A stretch of 64,000 nucleotides of DNA from Lactobacillus isalae (GCF_947539375.1 NZ_OX443569.1:372001-436000), one strand, 5' to 3'. Positions 34,875-44,717 are shown, counted from the first letter of the stretch. The notes: generated from the sequence alone by a model not told the origin. A program made the numbers and translations.

Positions 34875-34903
34875 AATTTATCACAGCTTGCAAAAATGTG
34901 CAA
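34875..34903 (-). promoter_or_regulatory. Promoter of rpmB
   Basis: On the minus strand TTGCAC (34903-34898), 17-base spacer, TAAATT (34880-34875), about 42 bases upstream of the L28 start. Confidence 0.55.
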
Positions 34904-34936
34904 TATTGTCTTTTCATTTTCTTGAAACTAACATTG

Positions 34937-34964
34937 TTGATATAAAAACGTGCTGTGTTAAAAT
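34937..34964 (+). promoter_or_regulatory. Promoter of the asp23-fakA-recG run
   Basis: TTGATA (34937-34942), 16-base spacer, TAAAAT (34959-34964), 40 bases before the Asp23 start and divergent from the rpmB promoter. Confidence 0.55.
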
Positions 34965-35004
34965 AAATTGAGAAAAAATTGTTCTTCGTTAATGGAGGAA
35001 TACG

Positions 35005-35367
35005 ATGGCTGTTAAAATTAAAACAAAATATGGCTTAATTGATATTTCAAATAGTGTAATTGCTACTGTCGTTGGCGGTGCAGCAACTTCTAATTACGGT
35101 GTAGTTGGAATGGCTTCAAAGAATGCCTTGCGGGATGGTGCTTACACTATTTTAAATCGTGAAAACTATCGACGCGGTGTTGTAATTAAAACTAACGATA
35201 ATCAAATCGTTGTTGATGTATACATTATTGTGGGTTATGGTCTAAAAATTTCGGAAGTAAGTCACAATGTCCAAGATAGTGTAAAATACAATCTTGAAAA
35301 TCTTTTAGGCATTAAGACTAAATCTGTTAACGTTATTGTTCAAGGCGTAAAGATTTTAGACGATTAA
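35005..35367 (+). CDS. Asp23/Gls24 family protein (YloU type)
   Basis: A 120-residue small protein of the Asp23 family, at the YloU position in front of the DAK2-domain gene. The family pattern GVVGMASKNALRDG and the strand VDVYIIVGYGLKISEVSHNVQDSVKYNLEN are visible. It is likely involved in envelope/lipid homeostasis with its neighbour. RBS GGAGGAATACG. It is paralogous to the protein at 16842-17288. Confidence 0.9.
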   Translation: MAVKIKTKYGLIDISNSVIATVVGGAATSNYGVVGMASKNALRDGAYTILNRENYRRGVVIKTNDNQIVVDVYIIVGYGLKISEVSHNVQDSVKYNLENLLGIKTKSVNVIVQGVKILDD

Positions 35368-35388
35368 TGCAATCTGGAGGAGTTAACT

Positions 35389-37053
35389 GTGGTTTTAACT
35401 GAAATTAATAGTGATCAATTCAGAGATATGGTTCGTGCAGCAACTCATCGCATGAGCAAGAACGCTGAATTTGTAAATAAACTAAATGTTTTCCCAGTAC
35501 CTGATGGCGATACGGGAACTAATATGAATTTGACCATCGAAAGCGGTGCAAAAGCCGTTAATGAAAACCTTAGCGAATCTGTTGGTGACTTAACAGAAAG
35601 TCTTTCAAAAGGAATGCTAATGGGTGCTCGTGGTAACAGTGGTGTTATTACTTCTCAACTCTTTAGAGGCTTTTATAAGGCTACTGAAGGTAAAGATACT
35701 CTTAGTGCTCAAGATCTAGCTGATGCCTTTGCAAATGGTGTAGCAACTGCTTATAAGGCAGTTATGAAGCCAGTTGAAGGAACTATCTTAACTGTTGCTC
35801 GTGTTGCTGCAGAAGAAGGTAAAAATAAAGCTAACGAAACTGATGATGTTAGTGAAGTAATGAGAGCAGTAGTTGATGGTGCTAAGAAAGCATTGAAGAC
35901 TACGCCAGATTTATTGCCAGTTTTAAAGCAAGTTGGTGTAGTTGATTCAGGTGGTCAAGGATTGGTATTTATTTATCAAGGTTTCTTAGAAGGAGTTCTT
36001 GGTGAAAAAGATGATGACGATTATCAACTTGATGAAGGTGAAATGGATGAATTAATCAATGCAGCTCACCATCAAGCTGAATCTGCACAAGTTCAACTTT
36101 CTACTAGTGACATCAAGAACGGTTACTGTACTGAAATTATGGTTGACTTGACTGCTGATGTTCCAAATAAAGAAGAATTTGACCTTGATCAATTTAGAGA
36201 ACATCTTTCTAATTTAGGTGATTCACTCTTAGCTGTTTCAGATGGTGAAGTTGCTAAAGTCCACGTCCACACTGAACATCCAGGAGACGTTTTTACTTAT
36301 GGTAAGAAATTTGGTCAACTTGGTAAGATTAAGATCGATAATATGCGTATTCAACACGAAACTATCTTAGAAAATAACGAAGAGCAAGAAGAAAGTGTTG
36401 ATTTTGCAGTTATTGCAGTTGCTTCTGGCCACGGAATCCGTGAATTGTTTAAGAGTGAGGGCGTAAATAGAATTATTTCTGGTGGACAAACTATGAATCC
36501 ATCTACGAAGGATATTATGGACGCAATCACTAAGTCAGGCGCTAAGAAAGCTATTATTTTGCCAAATAACGGTAATATTATTATGGCTGCTAAGCAGGCT
36601 GCTGAAGTTAGTGATATTCCAGTTGGAATTGTTCCAACTAAGACAATTTCTCAAGGATTGACTGCGATGTTGTCCTTTGATCCAGATGCTTCAGTAGAAG
36701 AAAACGTTGAAGCAATGTCTGAAGACTTAGATACTGTTAAATCTGGTGAAGTGACTAAGGCTATTCGTGATACCAAGATTGATGATATTCAAGTTAAGAA
36801 GGATGATTATCTTGGAATCGTTGATGGCACAATTAAGGTTGATAATCCTGACTTAGTTGATACCACTGTGTCTATGATTGAAAAGATGTTAGACGAAGAT
36901 AGTGAGATTATCACTATTATGTACGGTAGTGACGCTACCAGAGAAGAAGCCGATGCAGTAGTTAAAAAGCTTGAGGCTGATCATGATGATTTGGAATTTG
37001 AAATTCATGATGGTGGCCAACCAGTTTACTACTTCTTGGTATCTGTGGAATAA
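35389..37053 (+). CDS. fakA: DAK2/DegV-associated fatty acid kinase-like protein (YloV/FakA)
   Basis: This 554-residue protein has an N-terminal DhaL/DAK2 ATP-binding domain with NVFPVPDGDTGTNMNLT (residues 28-44, Mg-binding Asp cluster) and GMLMGARGNSGVITSQLFRG near 82-101. A middle domain and a C-terminal DegV-like region follow. FakA phosphorylates fatty acids held by FakB so they can enter phospholipid synthesis, which fits plsX downstream. It starts with GTG behind TGGAGGAGTTAACT. The fakA symbol rests on family resemblance. Confidence 0.88.
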   Translation: MVLTEINSDQFRDMVRAATHRMSKNAEFVNKLNVFPVPDGDTGTNMNLTIESGAKAVNENLSESVGDLTESLSKGMLMGARGNSGVITSQLFRGFYKATEGKDTLSAQDLADAFANGVATAYKAVMKPVEGTILTVARVAAEEGKNKANETDDVSEVMRAVVDGAKKALKTTPDLLPVLKQVGVVDSGGQGLVFIYQGFLEGVLGEKDDDDYQLDEGEMDELINAAHHQAESAQVQLSTSDIKNGYCTEIMVDLTADVPNKEEFDLDQFREHLSNLGDSLLAVSDGEVAKVHVHTEHPGDVFTYGKKFGQLGKIKIDNMRIQHETILENNEEQEESVDFAVIAVASGHGIRELFKSEGVNRIISGGQTMNPSTKDIMDAITKSGAKKAIILPNNGNIIMAAKQAAEVSDIPVGIVPTKTISQGLTAMLSFDPDASVEENVEAMSEDLDTVKSGEVTKAIRDTKIDDIQVKKDDYLGIVDGTIKVDNPDLVDTTVSMIEKMLDEDSEIITIMYGSDATREEADAVVKKLEADHDDLEFEIHDGGQPVYYFLVSVE

Positions 37054-37055
37054 AT

Positions 37056-39095
37056 ATGAATAATAAGCAGAGTAAGTTATTTGAACCAGTAACTGAGCTA
37101 AAGGGAGTAGGAGGAAAAACTGCTGCAGCTTTAGCTAGTCTTGGCATTAATACAATTTATGATTTACTATTTTATTTTCCTTTTAGATATGATGATTTAG
37201 AGACAATCCCTCTTGATCAAATTGATGACGGGCAAAAAGTCTTATTAAAGGGAATAGTGGTAACAGATCCATTTGTTAGCCGATTTGGTTATCGAAAAAC
37301 AAGGCTCAGCTTTAAAATGAAAATTGATCATGACGTAATCATGGTCAATTTTTTTAATCAGCCCTGGTTAAAGGATAAAGTTGAATCAGGCAAGGAAATT
37401 GCAGTTTATGGTAAGTATCAGGTAGCCAGACAGTCATTAAGTGGATTTAAGCTAGTAGCTGAAAAGCAAGATTCAGGTTTTGCACCGATCTATTCTGTTA
37501 ATAGGCATCTAAAGCAAAATAAACTTCAAAAATTAATTGATCTTGCTTTAGAGGAAGCTTTACCTGAAGTTGGAGAAGTCGTTCCAGCTGCTTTAAGAGA
37601 AAAATATCGTCTGCTTTCTGATCAAGTTTTAATTGAGAAGATGCACCATCCTAAAAATGGTACAGAAGCAAAAATAGCCCGTAGAAGTGCAATTTTTAGA
37701 GAATTTTTTCTATTTCAAGTCCAACTTGCCCAATTACTTTCTCAAAGAGATGAGGATGTTCCTGGTGTAGAAAAGAAATATGATCTAACTGCTGTAAAAG
37801 AATTAATTCAAGCCATTCCGTTTGAATTATCTGATGATCAAAAAAAGGTTGTTAATGAAATATTTGCTGATCTGCACTCGCCACGACAAATGAGAAGATT
37901 GCTTCAAGGAGATGTGGGCAGCGGTAAAACAGTTGTAGCAGTTTTTGCAATTTACGCAGCTATTACTGCTGGCTATCAAGCTGCTTTAATGGTTCCAACA
38001 GAAATCTTAGCTCAGCAGCATTTTGATAAGGTAGATGAATTACTGCGACCTCTTGGAGTTAGAGTAGCCTTATTGACGGGGGATACCAAGGACTTAGAAA
38101 AGAAAGAGATTTATCGTGAATTAGCTGATGGAACAATCAATGTAGTAATTGGTACACATGCTTTGATTCAAAAAGACGTTAATTTTAAGAAACTTGGTTT
38201 GGTAATAATTGATGAGCAGCACCGTTTTGGTGTTAATCAAAGAAACACCTTAATTAAAAAGGGTGATGCACCAGATGTTTTGGCAATGACAGCAACACCA
38301 ATTCCGCGTACATTGGCTTTAACTGTCTATGGCGATATGGCAGTTTCAGAGATTCGTCATCTACCTAAAGGGCGTAAGCCTATAGTTTCTTCATGGGCGA
38401 CATCTAGCAAGTTAAAAGAAGTGCTTGAATTGATGCGTTCTCAGCTTGATAAAGGATTTCAAATTTATGTTGTGACCCCTTTAATTAGTGAGTCTGAAAA
38501 AAGCGATCTGAAAAATGCAGAAGATCTGCAAGAGAGACTGGCACAATATTTTAAAGATGAAAATGTAGTTTTACTTCATGGACAAATGAAGGGCGATCAA
38601 AAAAATGAAATTATGGATAGCTTTGCGGCTGGAAAGATCGATGTTTTAGTTACTACTAGTGTAATTGAAGTTGGAGTCGATGTTCCAAATGCCAACATGA
38701 TGGTGATTTTTAATGCCGATCGCTTTGGATTAAGCCAACTGCATCAACTACGCGGACGAATTGGTCGTGGTCAAACGCAAAGTTTCTGTGTATTTGTGAG
38801 TGATCCAAAGACAGAAATCGGTAAAAAAAGAATGAACATTATTACGTCTACTAGCAATGGCTTTAAGTTAGCCGAAGAAGATTTAAAATTGCGCGGTGAA
38901 GGGGACGTTTTTGGTAAGGCTCAGTCGGGTTTGCCACAGTTTCAGGTGGGGGATGTAGTAAATGATTACAATACCTTGGTTACAGCCCAAAAAGAGGCGC
39001 GTACGCTAATTAAAGCTGATCCAAACTTAGATAGTTCAGAAAATAAATTTTTACAAGAAGTGCTAAAATATAAGAAAGATTTGAATAATAACTAG
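37056..39095 (+). CDS. recG: ATP-dependent DNA helicase RecG
   Basis: A 679-residue helicase that remodels stalled forks and branched DNA. The N-terminal wedge/OB domain (about 50-150) is followed by Walker A GDVGSGKTVVA near 287, the DEQH box VIIDEQHRFGVNQR, motif III AMTATPIPRTLA and the C-terminal QLHQLRGRIGRGQ motif near 565. It begins two bases after fakA and is followed by plsX. Confidence 0.97.
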   Translation: MNNKQSKLFEPVTELKGVGGKTAAALASLGINTIYDLLFYFPFRYDDLETIPLDQIDDGQKVLLKGIVVTDPFVSRFGYRKTRLSFKMKIDHDVIMVNFFNQPWLKDKVESGKEIAVYGKYQVARQSLSGFKLVAEKQDSGFAPIYSVNRHLKQNKLQKLIDLALEEALPEVGEVVPAALREKYRLLSDQVLIEKMHHPKNGTEAKIARRSAIFREFFLFQVQLAQLLSQRDEDVPGVEKKYDLTAVKELIQAIPFELSDDQKKVVNEIFADLHSPRQMRRLLQGDVGSGKTVVAVFAIYAAITAGYQAALMVPTEILAQQHFDKVDELLRPLGVRVALLTGDTKDLEKKEIYRELADGTINVVIGTHALIQKDVNFKKLGLVIIDEQHRFGVNQRNTLIKKGDAPDVLAMTATPIPRTLALTVYGDMAVSEIRHLPKGRKPIVSSWATSSKLKEVLELMRSQLDKGFQIYVVTPLISESEKSDLKNAEDLQERLAQYFKDENVVLLHGQMKGDQKNEIMDSFAAGKIDVLVTTSVIEVGVDVPNANMMVIFNADRFGLSQLHQLRGRIGRGQTQSFCVFVSDPKTEIGKKRMNIITSTSNGFKLAEEDLKLRGEGDVFGKAQSGLPQFQVGDVVNDYNTLVTAQKEARTLIKADPNLDSSENKFLQEVLKYKKDLNNN

Positions 39096-39112
39096 AAGTA
39101 AACGGAGTAAAT

Positions 39113-40114
39113 ATGAAAACAATTGCAATTGATGCGATGGGCGGAGAAAATGCCCCTAAGGCTATTGTAGATGCCGTTTTAAAAGCAAAGCCTAAGCTAA
39201 AAGAGACAAAATTTGTTTTATTTGGGGATGAAGAAAAAATTAAGCAATTAATCCCTGATGATCAAAAAGAACGAATTGAAGTTGTTGCAACTAGTGAAGT
39301 TATTGTTGATAGCGACGAGCCAGTTAGAGCGATTAGACGTAAGAAAGATTCTTCAATGGTCGTTGCGGCAAATTTTGTTAAGGCAGGCAAAGCAGACGCA
39401 TTATTTTCATTAGGAAATACTGGGGCATTGTTAGCTGCCGGAATTTTTATTATTGGCCGTATTAAAGGGGTTGAGCGTCCAGCCTTAATGCCAACTCTTC
39501 CTAGTGCTAAGAGTGAGCAAGGGTTTAATATTATTGATGTTGGCGCAAATGCTCAGAGTAAACCAGAATATTTGGTTCAGTGGGCTCAAATGGCTAATTT
39601 CTATGCTCAAAAAGTTAGAAATATTAAAAATCCTACGGTTGCTCTACTAAATAATGGGGCAGAAGATGATAAAGGAGATCCACTCCACCAAGAAGCTTAT
39701 AAACTCTTAAAAGAAACTAAGCTTAACTTTATCGGCAATGTTGAAGGAAATGATTTGATGGAAGGTAAAGCAGATGTGATTGTGACTGATGGCTTTACTG
39801 GAAATGCTACGCTTAAGGCGATTGAGGGAACAGCTAGCGTAATTTTACGCCTGCTTAAAGATTCGCTCTTAAATAATGGCTTACGTCCTAAAGTTGGTGC
39901 TTTACTAGCAAAACCTGGTCTTACTGCCTTAAAAAAGAGATTTGATACGGCAAGATATGGCGGAGCTGTTTTATTAGGTGTTAATGCTCCGGTAGTTAAA
40001 ACTCATGGTAGGTCTAATATTCGCCCAATTTACTATACTTTGTTGCAAATTGATAAAATGTTAAGCCAAGATTTGGTGGGAGAATATAAAAAATACTTCA
40101 GTGAATCTCGCTAG
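39113..40114 (+). CDS. plsX: Phosphate acyltransferase PlsX
   Basis: A 333-residue enzyme making acyl-phosphate from acyl-ACP for phosphatidic acid synthesis. It begins MKTIAIDAMGGENAPKAIVDA, with SLGNTGALLAAGIFIIGRIKG near 100-120 and VTDGFTGNATLKAIEG near 223, all typical. FapR, fabD and fabG, which flank plsX in Bacillus, are not present here; acpP follows. Confidence 0.96.
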   Translation: MKTIAIDAMGGENAPKAIVDAVLKAKPKLKETKFVLFGDEEKIKQLIPDDQKERIEVVATSEVIVDSDEPVRAIRRKKDSSMVVAANFVKAGKADALFSLGNTGALLAAGIFIIGRIKGVERPALMPTLPSAKSEQGFNIIDVGANAQSKPEYLVQWAQMANFYAQKVRNIKNPTVALLNNGAEDDKGDPLHQEAYKLLKETKLNFIGNVEGNDLMEGKADVIVTDGFTGNATLKAIEGTASVILRLLKDSLLNNGLRPKVGALLAKPGLTALKKRFDTARYGGAVLLGVNAPVVKTHGRSNIRPIYYTLLQIDKMLSQDLVGEYKKYFSESR

Positions 40115-40169
40115 ACTTTAATATAAAAATGCCTTAAAATTAAACTAAACTTTTTTGGAGGTTAAAGAA

Positions 40170-40412
40170 ATGACCGAAGAGGAAATTTTTAATAAAATTG
40201 CTGATATGATTTCAGAACGCTTTAGCATTGATCGTGATAAGATTACTAAAGATTTAAATTTTCAGAATGATTTAGATGCAGATTCAATTGATTTCGTTGA
40301 GTTAGTAATGGATCTTGAGGATACATTTGGAGCAGAAATTCCAGATGATGACGCAGAAAAATTACAAACTGTTGGTGAAGCAGTAGAGTACATTAAGAGT
40401 CACCAAAATTAA
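40170..40412 (+). CDS. acpP: Acyl carrier protein
   Basis: The 80-residue acidic helical protein carries fatty acyl chains. The phosphopantetheine-attachment Ser39 lies in the DLDADSIDFVELVM motif. The in-frame TTG at 40155 overlaps the GGAGG ribosome site, so the ATG at 40170 is the start. The plsX-acpP order suggests it serves phospholipid initiation; a second ACP probably exists with the fab cluster elsewhere. Confidence 0.95.
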   Translation: MTEEEIFNKIADMISERFSIDRDKITKDLNFQNDLDADSIDFVELVMDLEDTFGAEIPDDDAEKLQTVGEAVEYIKSHQN

Positions 40413-40435
40413 AATTTTAATCATTGAAATTTCAG

Positions 40436-40494
40436 AAGATACTGTCATTTTTCATTTACTTTTATAAAAGTTATTGAAATAGCAGTATCTTTTG
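40436..40494 (+). terminator. Long imperfect hairpin terminator after acpP
   Basis: Outer arms AAGATACTG (40436-40444) and CAGTATCTT (40483-40491) enclose further imperfect pairing (CTTTTATAAAAG at the centre) and lead into TTTTGTTT. Confidence 0.65.
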
Positions 40495-40502
40495 TTTATA
40501 AT
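40474..40502 (+). promoter_or_regulatory. Promoter of the opp operon, embedded in the acpP terminator
   Basis: TTGAAA (40474-40479), 17-base spacer and TATAAT (40497-40502). The -35 box lies inside the terminator hairpin. Transcription would start near 40509, giving a leader of about 60 bases before oppD. Confidence 0.65.
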
Positions 40503-40569
40503 AATGACATTAAATTGAAAATCTAATTGACTTTTAATAATGTCGTAAGGTTTGAGAGGAGAATGGCCT

Positions 40570-41580
40570 TTGGAAAAGCAAAGTGATCTTTTATTAGATA
40601 TCGAACACTTGCACACCGCATATCGTTTGCACGGTAAGTTTTATGATGCCGCTGATGACATTAACTTAACCTTGAAACGAAATGAGATTTTGGCAGTTGT
40701 TGGTGAATCTGGTTGTGGTAAAAGTACAATTGCTTCAAGCATTATTGGTTTATATGACCACAAGAATACTAGAGTAACCGGAGATATCTTATACAATGAA
40801 TTAAACTTAGTTAACTTGAATGAATCATTGTTTAACAAAATTCGTGGAAACAATATTGGAATGATTTTCCAAGATCCATTGGCATCTCTTAATCCATTGA
40901 TGAAGGTTGGAGATCAAGTTGCTGAGACACTTTACTACCATACAGATATGGATGAAAAGGCACGCCATGCGCGAGTAATTGAACTCTTTAACCAAGTTGG
41001 TATGCCTCGTCCAGAAGAAATGTATGAGATGTACCCACATGAATTATCTGGCGGTTTGCGTCAACGTGTAGTAATTGCGATTGCAATTGCATGTAAACCA
41101 GAAATTATTATTGCTGATGAACCTACTACGGCTTTGGACGTTACGATTCAAGCGCAAATCTTAGATTTACTTAAAGAAATTCAAAAAGAATCTCATTCAG
41201 GAATTGTCTTGATTACTCACGACTTAGGTGTGGTTGCTGAAACAGCTGATCAAGTAGCAGTTATGTATGCTGGACAAATTGTTGAAAAAGCAGACGTTAA
41301 GACAATTTTTGAAAATCCACTTCATCCATATACGCGTTCACTTCTTCATTCAATGCCACAAACAGATGATGAAAGCCAAGATCTTCACGTAATTCATGGA
41401 ACAGTTCCTTCGCTAATTAACATGCCAAGAACTGGTGATAGATTTGCTGCAAGAATTCCTTGGATTCCTGCAAGTGCTCATGAAGAAAATCCTAAGATTC
41501 ATGAAGTTGAACCTGGGCACTTTGTAAGATGTACTTGCTGGCAAAGCTTCCATTTCCAAGATGAAGAAAAGAAAGGATAG
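40570..41580 (+). CDS. oppD: Oligopeptide ABC transporter ATP-binding protein OppD
   Basis: A 336-residue ATPase of the peptide importer. Walker A GESGCGKST is near residue 43, the signature LSGGLRQRVVIA and Walker B IIIADEPTTALD are near 160-185, and the C-terminal OppD/F extension has a late Cys-containing segment (GHFVRCTC). Start choice: GAGAGGAGA at 40554-40562 fits the TTG at 40570 (7 bases); the TTG at 40552 lies before that RBS. The GGL in place of GGQ in the signature loop is common in OppD. Confidence 0.95.
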   Translation: MEKQSDLLLDIEHLHTAYRLHGKFYDAADDINLTLKRNEILAVVGESGCGKSTIASSIIGLYDHKNTRVTGDILYNELNLVNLNESLFNKIRGNNIGMIFQDPLASLNPLMKVGDQVAETLYYHTDMDEKARHARVIELFNQVGMPRPEEMYEMYPHELSGGLRQRVVIAIAIACKPEIIIADEPTTALDVTIQAQILDLLKEIQKESHSGIVLITHDLGVVAETADQVAVMYAGQIVEKADVKTIFENPLHPYTRSLLHSMPQTDDESQDLHVIHGTVPSLINMPRTGDRFAARIPWIPASAHEENPKIHEVEPGHFVRCTCWQSFHFQDEEKKG

Positions 41581-41586
41581 GAAATT

Positions 41587-42555
41587 ATGGCCGATGAAAT
41601 AATCGAAATAAAAAATTTAAAAGTTCACTATCCAATTCGTTCTGGCTTCTGGAATAGAGTTACTGGATATGTTAAGGCCGTTGATGGAATTAATCTTTCT
41701 ATCAAAGAAGGAGAAACCTACGGTTTAATTGGTGAATCAGGTTCAGGTAAGTCAACTACTGGTAAAGCAATTGTTGGTGTTGAAAAAGTAACTAGTGGAC
41801 AAATTTTGTACAAAGGCGTTGACGTAACTAAGGCATCTAACCGTAAAAAGCTTAACTACAATAAAGATGTTCAGATGATTTTCCAGGATTCAATGTCTAG
41901 TTTGAACCCTAGAAAACGTATTGAAGATATCATCGCTGAACCAATTAGAAACTTTGAAAATTTAACTACCGATGAGGAAAGAAAAAGAGTTCAAGAACTC
42001 TTAGATATTGTTGGAATGCCTAGTGATGCGATTTACAAGTATCCACACGAGTTCTCTGGTGGTCAACGTCAAAGAATTGGTGTGGCTCGTGCGGTTGCTA
42101 CCCATCCAAAATTAATTGTAGCTGACGAACCAACATCAGCTTTAGACTTATCAGTTCAAGCTCAAGTTTTGAACTTTATGAAACATATTCAGCAAGAATA
42201 TAACATTGCCTACCTCTTTATTTCACACGATTTAGGTGTTGTAAAGCACATGTCAGAAGACATTGCGATTATGCACCGTGGACGTTTTGTAGAAATTGGT
42301 AAACGTGATCAAATTTATAAGAATCCAATGCATATTTATACTAAGCGTCTACTTTCTGCAATTCCGGTTGTTGATGTTGAAAATAGAGAACAACATAAGG
42401 AAGAGCGTCAACGTGTAGAAAAAGAATTCTTGCAAGATCAAGACAAGTGGTACGAAAAAGATGGTCGTGTATTGCCACTACAAAAAGTTGGCGATCGTCA
42501 TTTCGTTGCATTGCCTAAAGATATGATTCAGCAAGAATTGAAGGAGGGAGAATAG
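41587..42555 (+). CDS. oppF: Oligopeptide ABC transporter ATP-binding protein OppF
   Basis: The 322-residue second ATPase has Walker A GESGSGKSTTGKAI near residues 50-63, signature FSGGQRQRIGVARAV near 153, Walker B LIVADEPTSALD, and the H-loop FISHDLGVVKHM. The OppD/F C-terminal region (HIYTKRLLSAIPVVD) follows. Six bases separate it from oppD, and it runs into oppB after two bases. Confidence 0.96.
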   Translation: MADEIIEIKNLKVHYPIRSGFWNRVTGYVKAVDGINLSIKEGETYGLIGESGSGKSTTGKAIVGVEKVTSGQILYKGVDVTKASNRKKLNYNKDVQMIFQDSMSSLNPRKRIEDIIAEPIRNFENLTTDEERKRVQELLDIVGMPSDAIYKYPHEFSGGQRQRIGVARAVATHPKLIVADEPTSALDLSVQAQVLNFMKHIQQEYNIAYLFISHDLGVVKHMSEDIAIMHRGRFVEIGKRDQIYKNPMHIYTKRLLSAIPVVDVENREQHKEERQRVEKEFLQDQDKWYEKDGRVLPLQKVGDRHFVALPKDMIQQELKEGE

Positions 42556-42557
42556 GT

Positions 42558-43520
42558 ATGTGGAAAACGGTTTTACGTCGAATCCTGATTATGATCCCCC
42601 AGTTACTTATCTTGAGTTTACTAGTCTTTATTTTGGCTAAAATGATGCCTGGTGACCCATTTACTGGAATGATCAATCCGAATTCAGACCCTAAGGAAAT
42701 TGCAAGATTAAGACAAGAATATGGATTAAATGATCCAGTATGGGTTCAATATACTCGCTGGCTTGGAAACATGTTCCATGGTGATTTAGGCCAATCATAT
42801 ATTCAAAAGGTTCCAGTAACTTCTTTGATCTGGGATCGTGCGGTTAACACTTTCTGGTTGTCTTTGATGACTGTTGTTTTAACTTACTTAATTGCAATTC
42901 CATTAGGTGTAACAGCAGGTCGTCACCAAGATGAATGGCAAGATCACGGAGTACAAATATTTAACTATATTACTTATGCTGTACCTCCATTTGTTTTCTA
43001 TATTTTAGGTATTTGGCTATTTGGATTCACTCTAGGTTGGTTTCCAATCTCTGGTTCAGTAAGTGCAGATGTTAACCCAGGCACTTTTGCTTACTTCTGG
43101 AGTAGATTCTATCACTTAATATTGCCGTCAATTCTTTGTGCTTTAATTTCTACTACTGCAATTGTTCAATACTTAAGAACTGGTATTGTTGATAATAAGG
43201 TTGAAGATTATGTAAGAACTGCACGTAGTAAAGGTGTTCCCGAAAATGTTGTTTTCCATAAACATATTTTGAGAAACTCACTTTTACCAATTGCAGCATT
43301 CTTCGGTAATACTATTACTGGTTTACTTTCAGGTTCAATGGTTATTGAATCAGTCTTCAGTTATCCTGGTATGGGTAAATTATTCCTTGATTCTATTGGT
43401 CAACGTGATTACACTACTTTAACTGCCTTGATTTTGTTATTTGGTGTATTAACTTTAATTGGTAACTTGTTGTCTGATATTATCATGAGTATTATTGACC
43501 CAAGAATTCGGATTAAGTAG
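42558..43520 (+). CDS. oppB: Oligopeptide ABC transporter permease OppB
   Basis: A 320-residue membrane permease with six helices. The N-terminal signature RILIMIPQLLILSLLVFILAKMMPGDPF is that of OppB/DppB. The EAA-like coupling loop DYVRTARSKGVPENVVFHKHILRNSLLP lies near residues 217-244. It transports peptides with OppC. Confidence 0.96.
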   Translation: MWKTVLRRILIMIPQLLILSLLVFILAKMMPGDPFTGMINPNSDPKEIARLRQEYGLNDPVWVQYTRWLGNMFHGDLGQSYIQKVPVTSLIWDRAVNTFWLSLMTVVLTYLIAIPLGVTAGRHQDEWQDHGVQIFNYITYAVPPFVFYILGIWLFGFTLGWFPISGSVSADVNPGTFAYFWSRFYHLILPSILCALISTTAIVQYLRTGIVDNKVEDYVRTARSKGVPENVVFHKHILRNSLLPIAAFFGNTITGLLSGSMVIESVFSYPGMGKLFLDSIGQRDYTTLTALILLFGVLTLIGNLLSDIIMSIIDPRIRIK

Positions 43521-43536
43521 GGAGGAGTAGAAAATT

Positions 43537-44451
43537 ATGGCTAAAGATAAAAATACATCAAAAAAAGATCAAAATGCTAAAACCTCTCTACCACCATCTG
43601 GATTTAAGATTATCGTACGTGAGGTTTGGCGTGATAAGGTAGCATTTGTTTCGTTCTGTATTATTGTTGCTATCTTGTTATTCACATTTGTTGGCTCCTT
43701 ATTCTTAAATAAGAGTCAAGTAACAGAAATTAACATTGCTGAAGCTTATTATGCTTGGGGTGAATCTGGTCACGTCTTTGGTACTGACGACGGTGGTCGT
43801 GATATTCTGAAGTTGTTAATGATGGGTGGCCGTAACTCTATTCTAATTGGTCTATCTGTTACTGTTCTTTGTGAAGGTGTTGGACTTTTAGTTGGATTAT
43901 TCTCTGGATATTTTGGCGGAGTTACAGACGCAATTATCATGCGTATAGTGGACTTCATCCAAATTTTACCGCAATTCCCAATTATCATTGTTTTAACTAC
44001 TGTTATTCCTAACTACAATGCTGGAACTTTGGTATTATTAATTTCAATGTTTGGATGGACAACAACTGCCAGATACTTCCGTGCCTTTGTTCTGTCGCAG
44101 AGAGAGCGTGAATATGTTTTGGCATCAAAGACTTCGGGTTCGTCTAATTTAACGATTATCTTCCGTGAAGTTTTACCTAACATTACTTCTGCTTTGGTTA
44201 TTGATGTAGTATTGATGATTGCCGGAAACATTGGTATTGAAACTACCTTATCCTTCTTGGGATATGGATTACCAACAACTACACCATCTCTTGGTACTTT
44301 AATTGGATTTGCTAATGACCCAGTTAACGTTACTACTCGTCCATGGTTGTGGTTACCAGCAACAATTTTATTATTAATCATCTCATTAAGTATTAACTAT
44401 GTTGGTCGTGCTCTTCAAAGAGCTGGAGACGCTCGTCAACGTGAAAATTAA
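43537..44451 (+). CDS. oppC: Oligopeptide ABC transporter permease OppC
   Basis: A 304-residue permease with a charged cytosolic N-terminus (about 20 residues), an OppC N-terminal helix, the FGTDDGGRDI signature near residue 82, and the coupling loop YVLASKTSGSSNLTIIFREVLPNI near 190-213. The operon ends here with a strong terminator; the binding-protein genes have separate promoters. Confidence 0.96.
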   Translation: MAKDKNTSKKDQNAKTSLPPSGFKIIVREVWRDKVAFVSFCIIVAILLFTFVGSLFLNKSQVTEINIAEAYYAWGESGHVFGTDDGGRDILKLLMMGGRNSILIGLSVTVLCEGVGLLVGLFSGYFGGVTDAIIMRIVDFIQILPQFPIIIVLTTVIPNYNAGTLVLLISMFGWTTTARYFRAFVLSQREREYVLASKTSGSSNLTIIFREVLPNITSALVIDVVLMIAGNIGIETTLSFLGYGLPTTTPSLGTLIGFANDPVNVTTRPWLWLPATILLLIISLSINYVGRALQRAGDARQREN

Positions 44452-44470
44452 ATTTAATTGTATAAATATT

Positions 44471-44501
44471 AAAAAGCAACTCATAATTGAGTTGCTTTTT
44501 T
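44471..44501 (+). terminator. Terminator after oppC
   Basis: A 12-bp stem (AAAAAGCAACTC with GAGTTGCTTTTT), six-base loop and T tail. Confidence 0.9.
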
Positions 44502-44717
44502 GTATATATTGCCCAAAATACAGCTGATATATTAATTTTATTTGTTTAATAATGGGAATAAATTTAATTTTTGCTCTACTGAAATAAGTTTTTTATGGCA
44601 ATTAAAAAGCTCTAATGTAGGCTGTAATTCAACTTCTATAGCTCTATATAATAAATTAATATGAAAGAATATTAAAATTAATTGAGCAAAAGCGTTGTAT
44701 TATGAGTTTGATGATGA
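44502..44717 (+). other. AT-rich intergenic stretch before oppA
   Basis: The gap between oppC and the first oppA is 313 bases. After the terminator it holds about 215 very AT-rich bases with no convincing gene, then the oppA promoter and leader. I see no RNA family I can name in it. Confidence 0.5.

Noticed and set aside
44013-44381. 122-codon reverse frame inside oppC
   Set aside because: It is a shadow of a well-supported permease gene, with no promoter or RBS.
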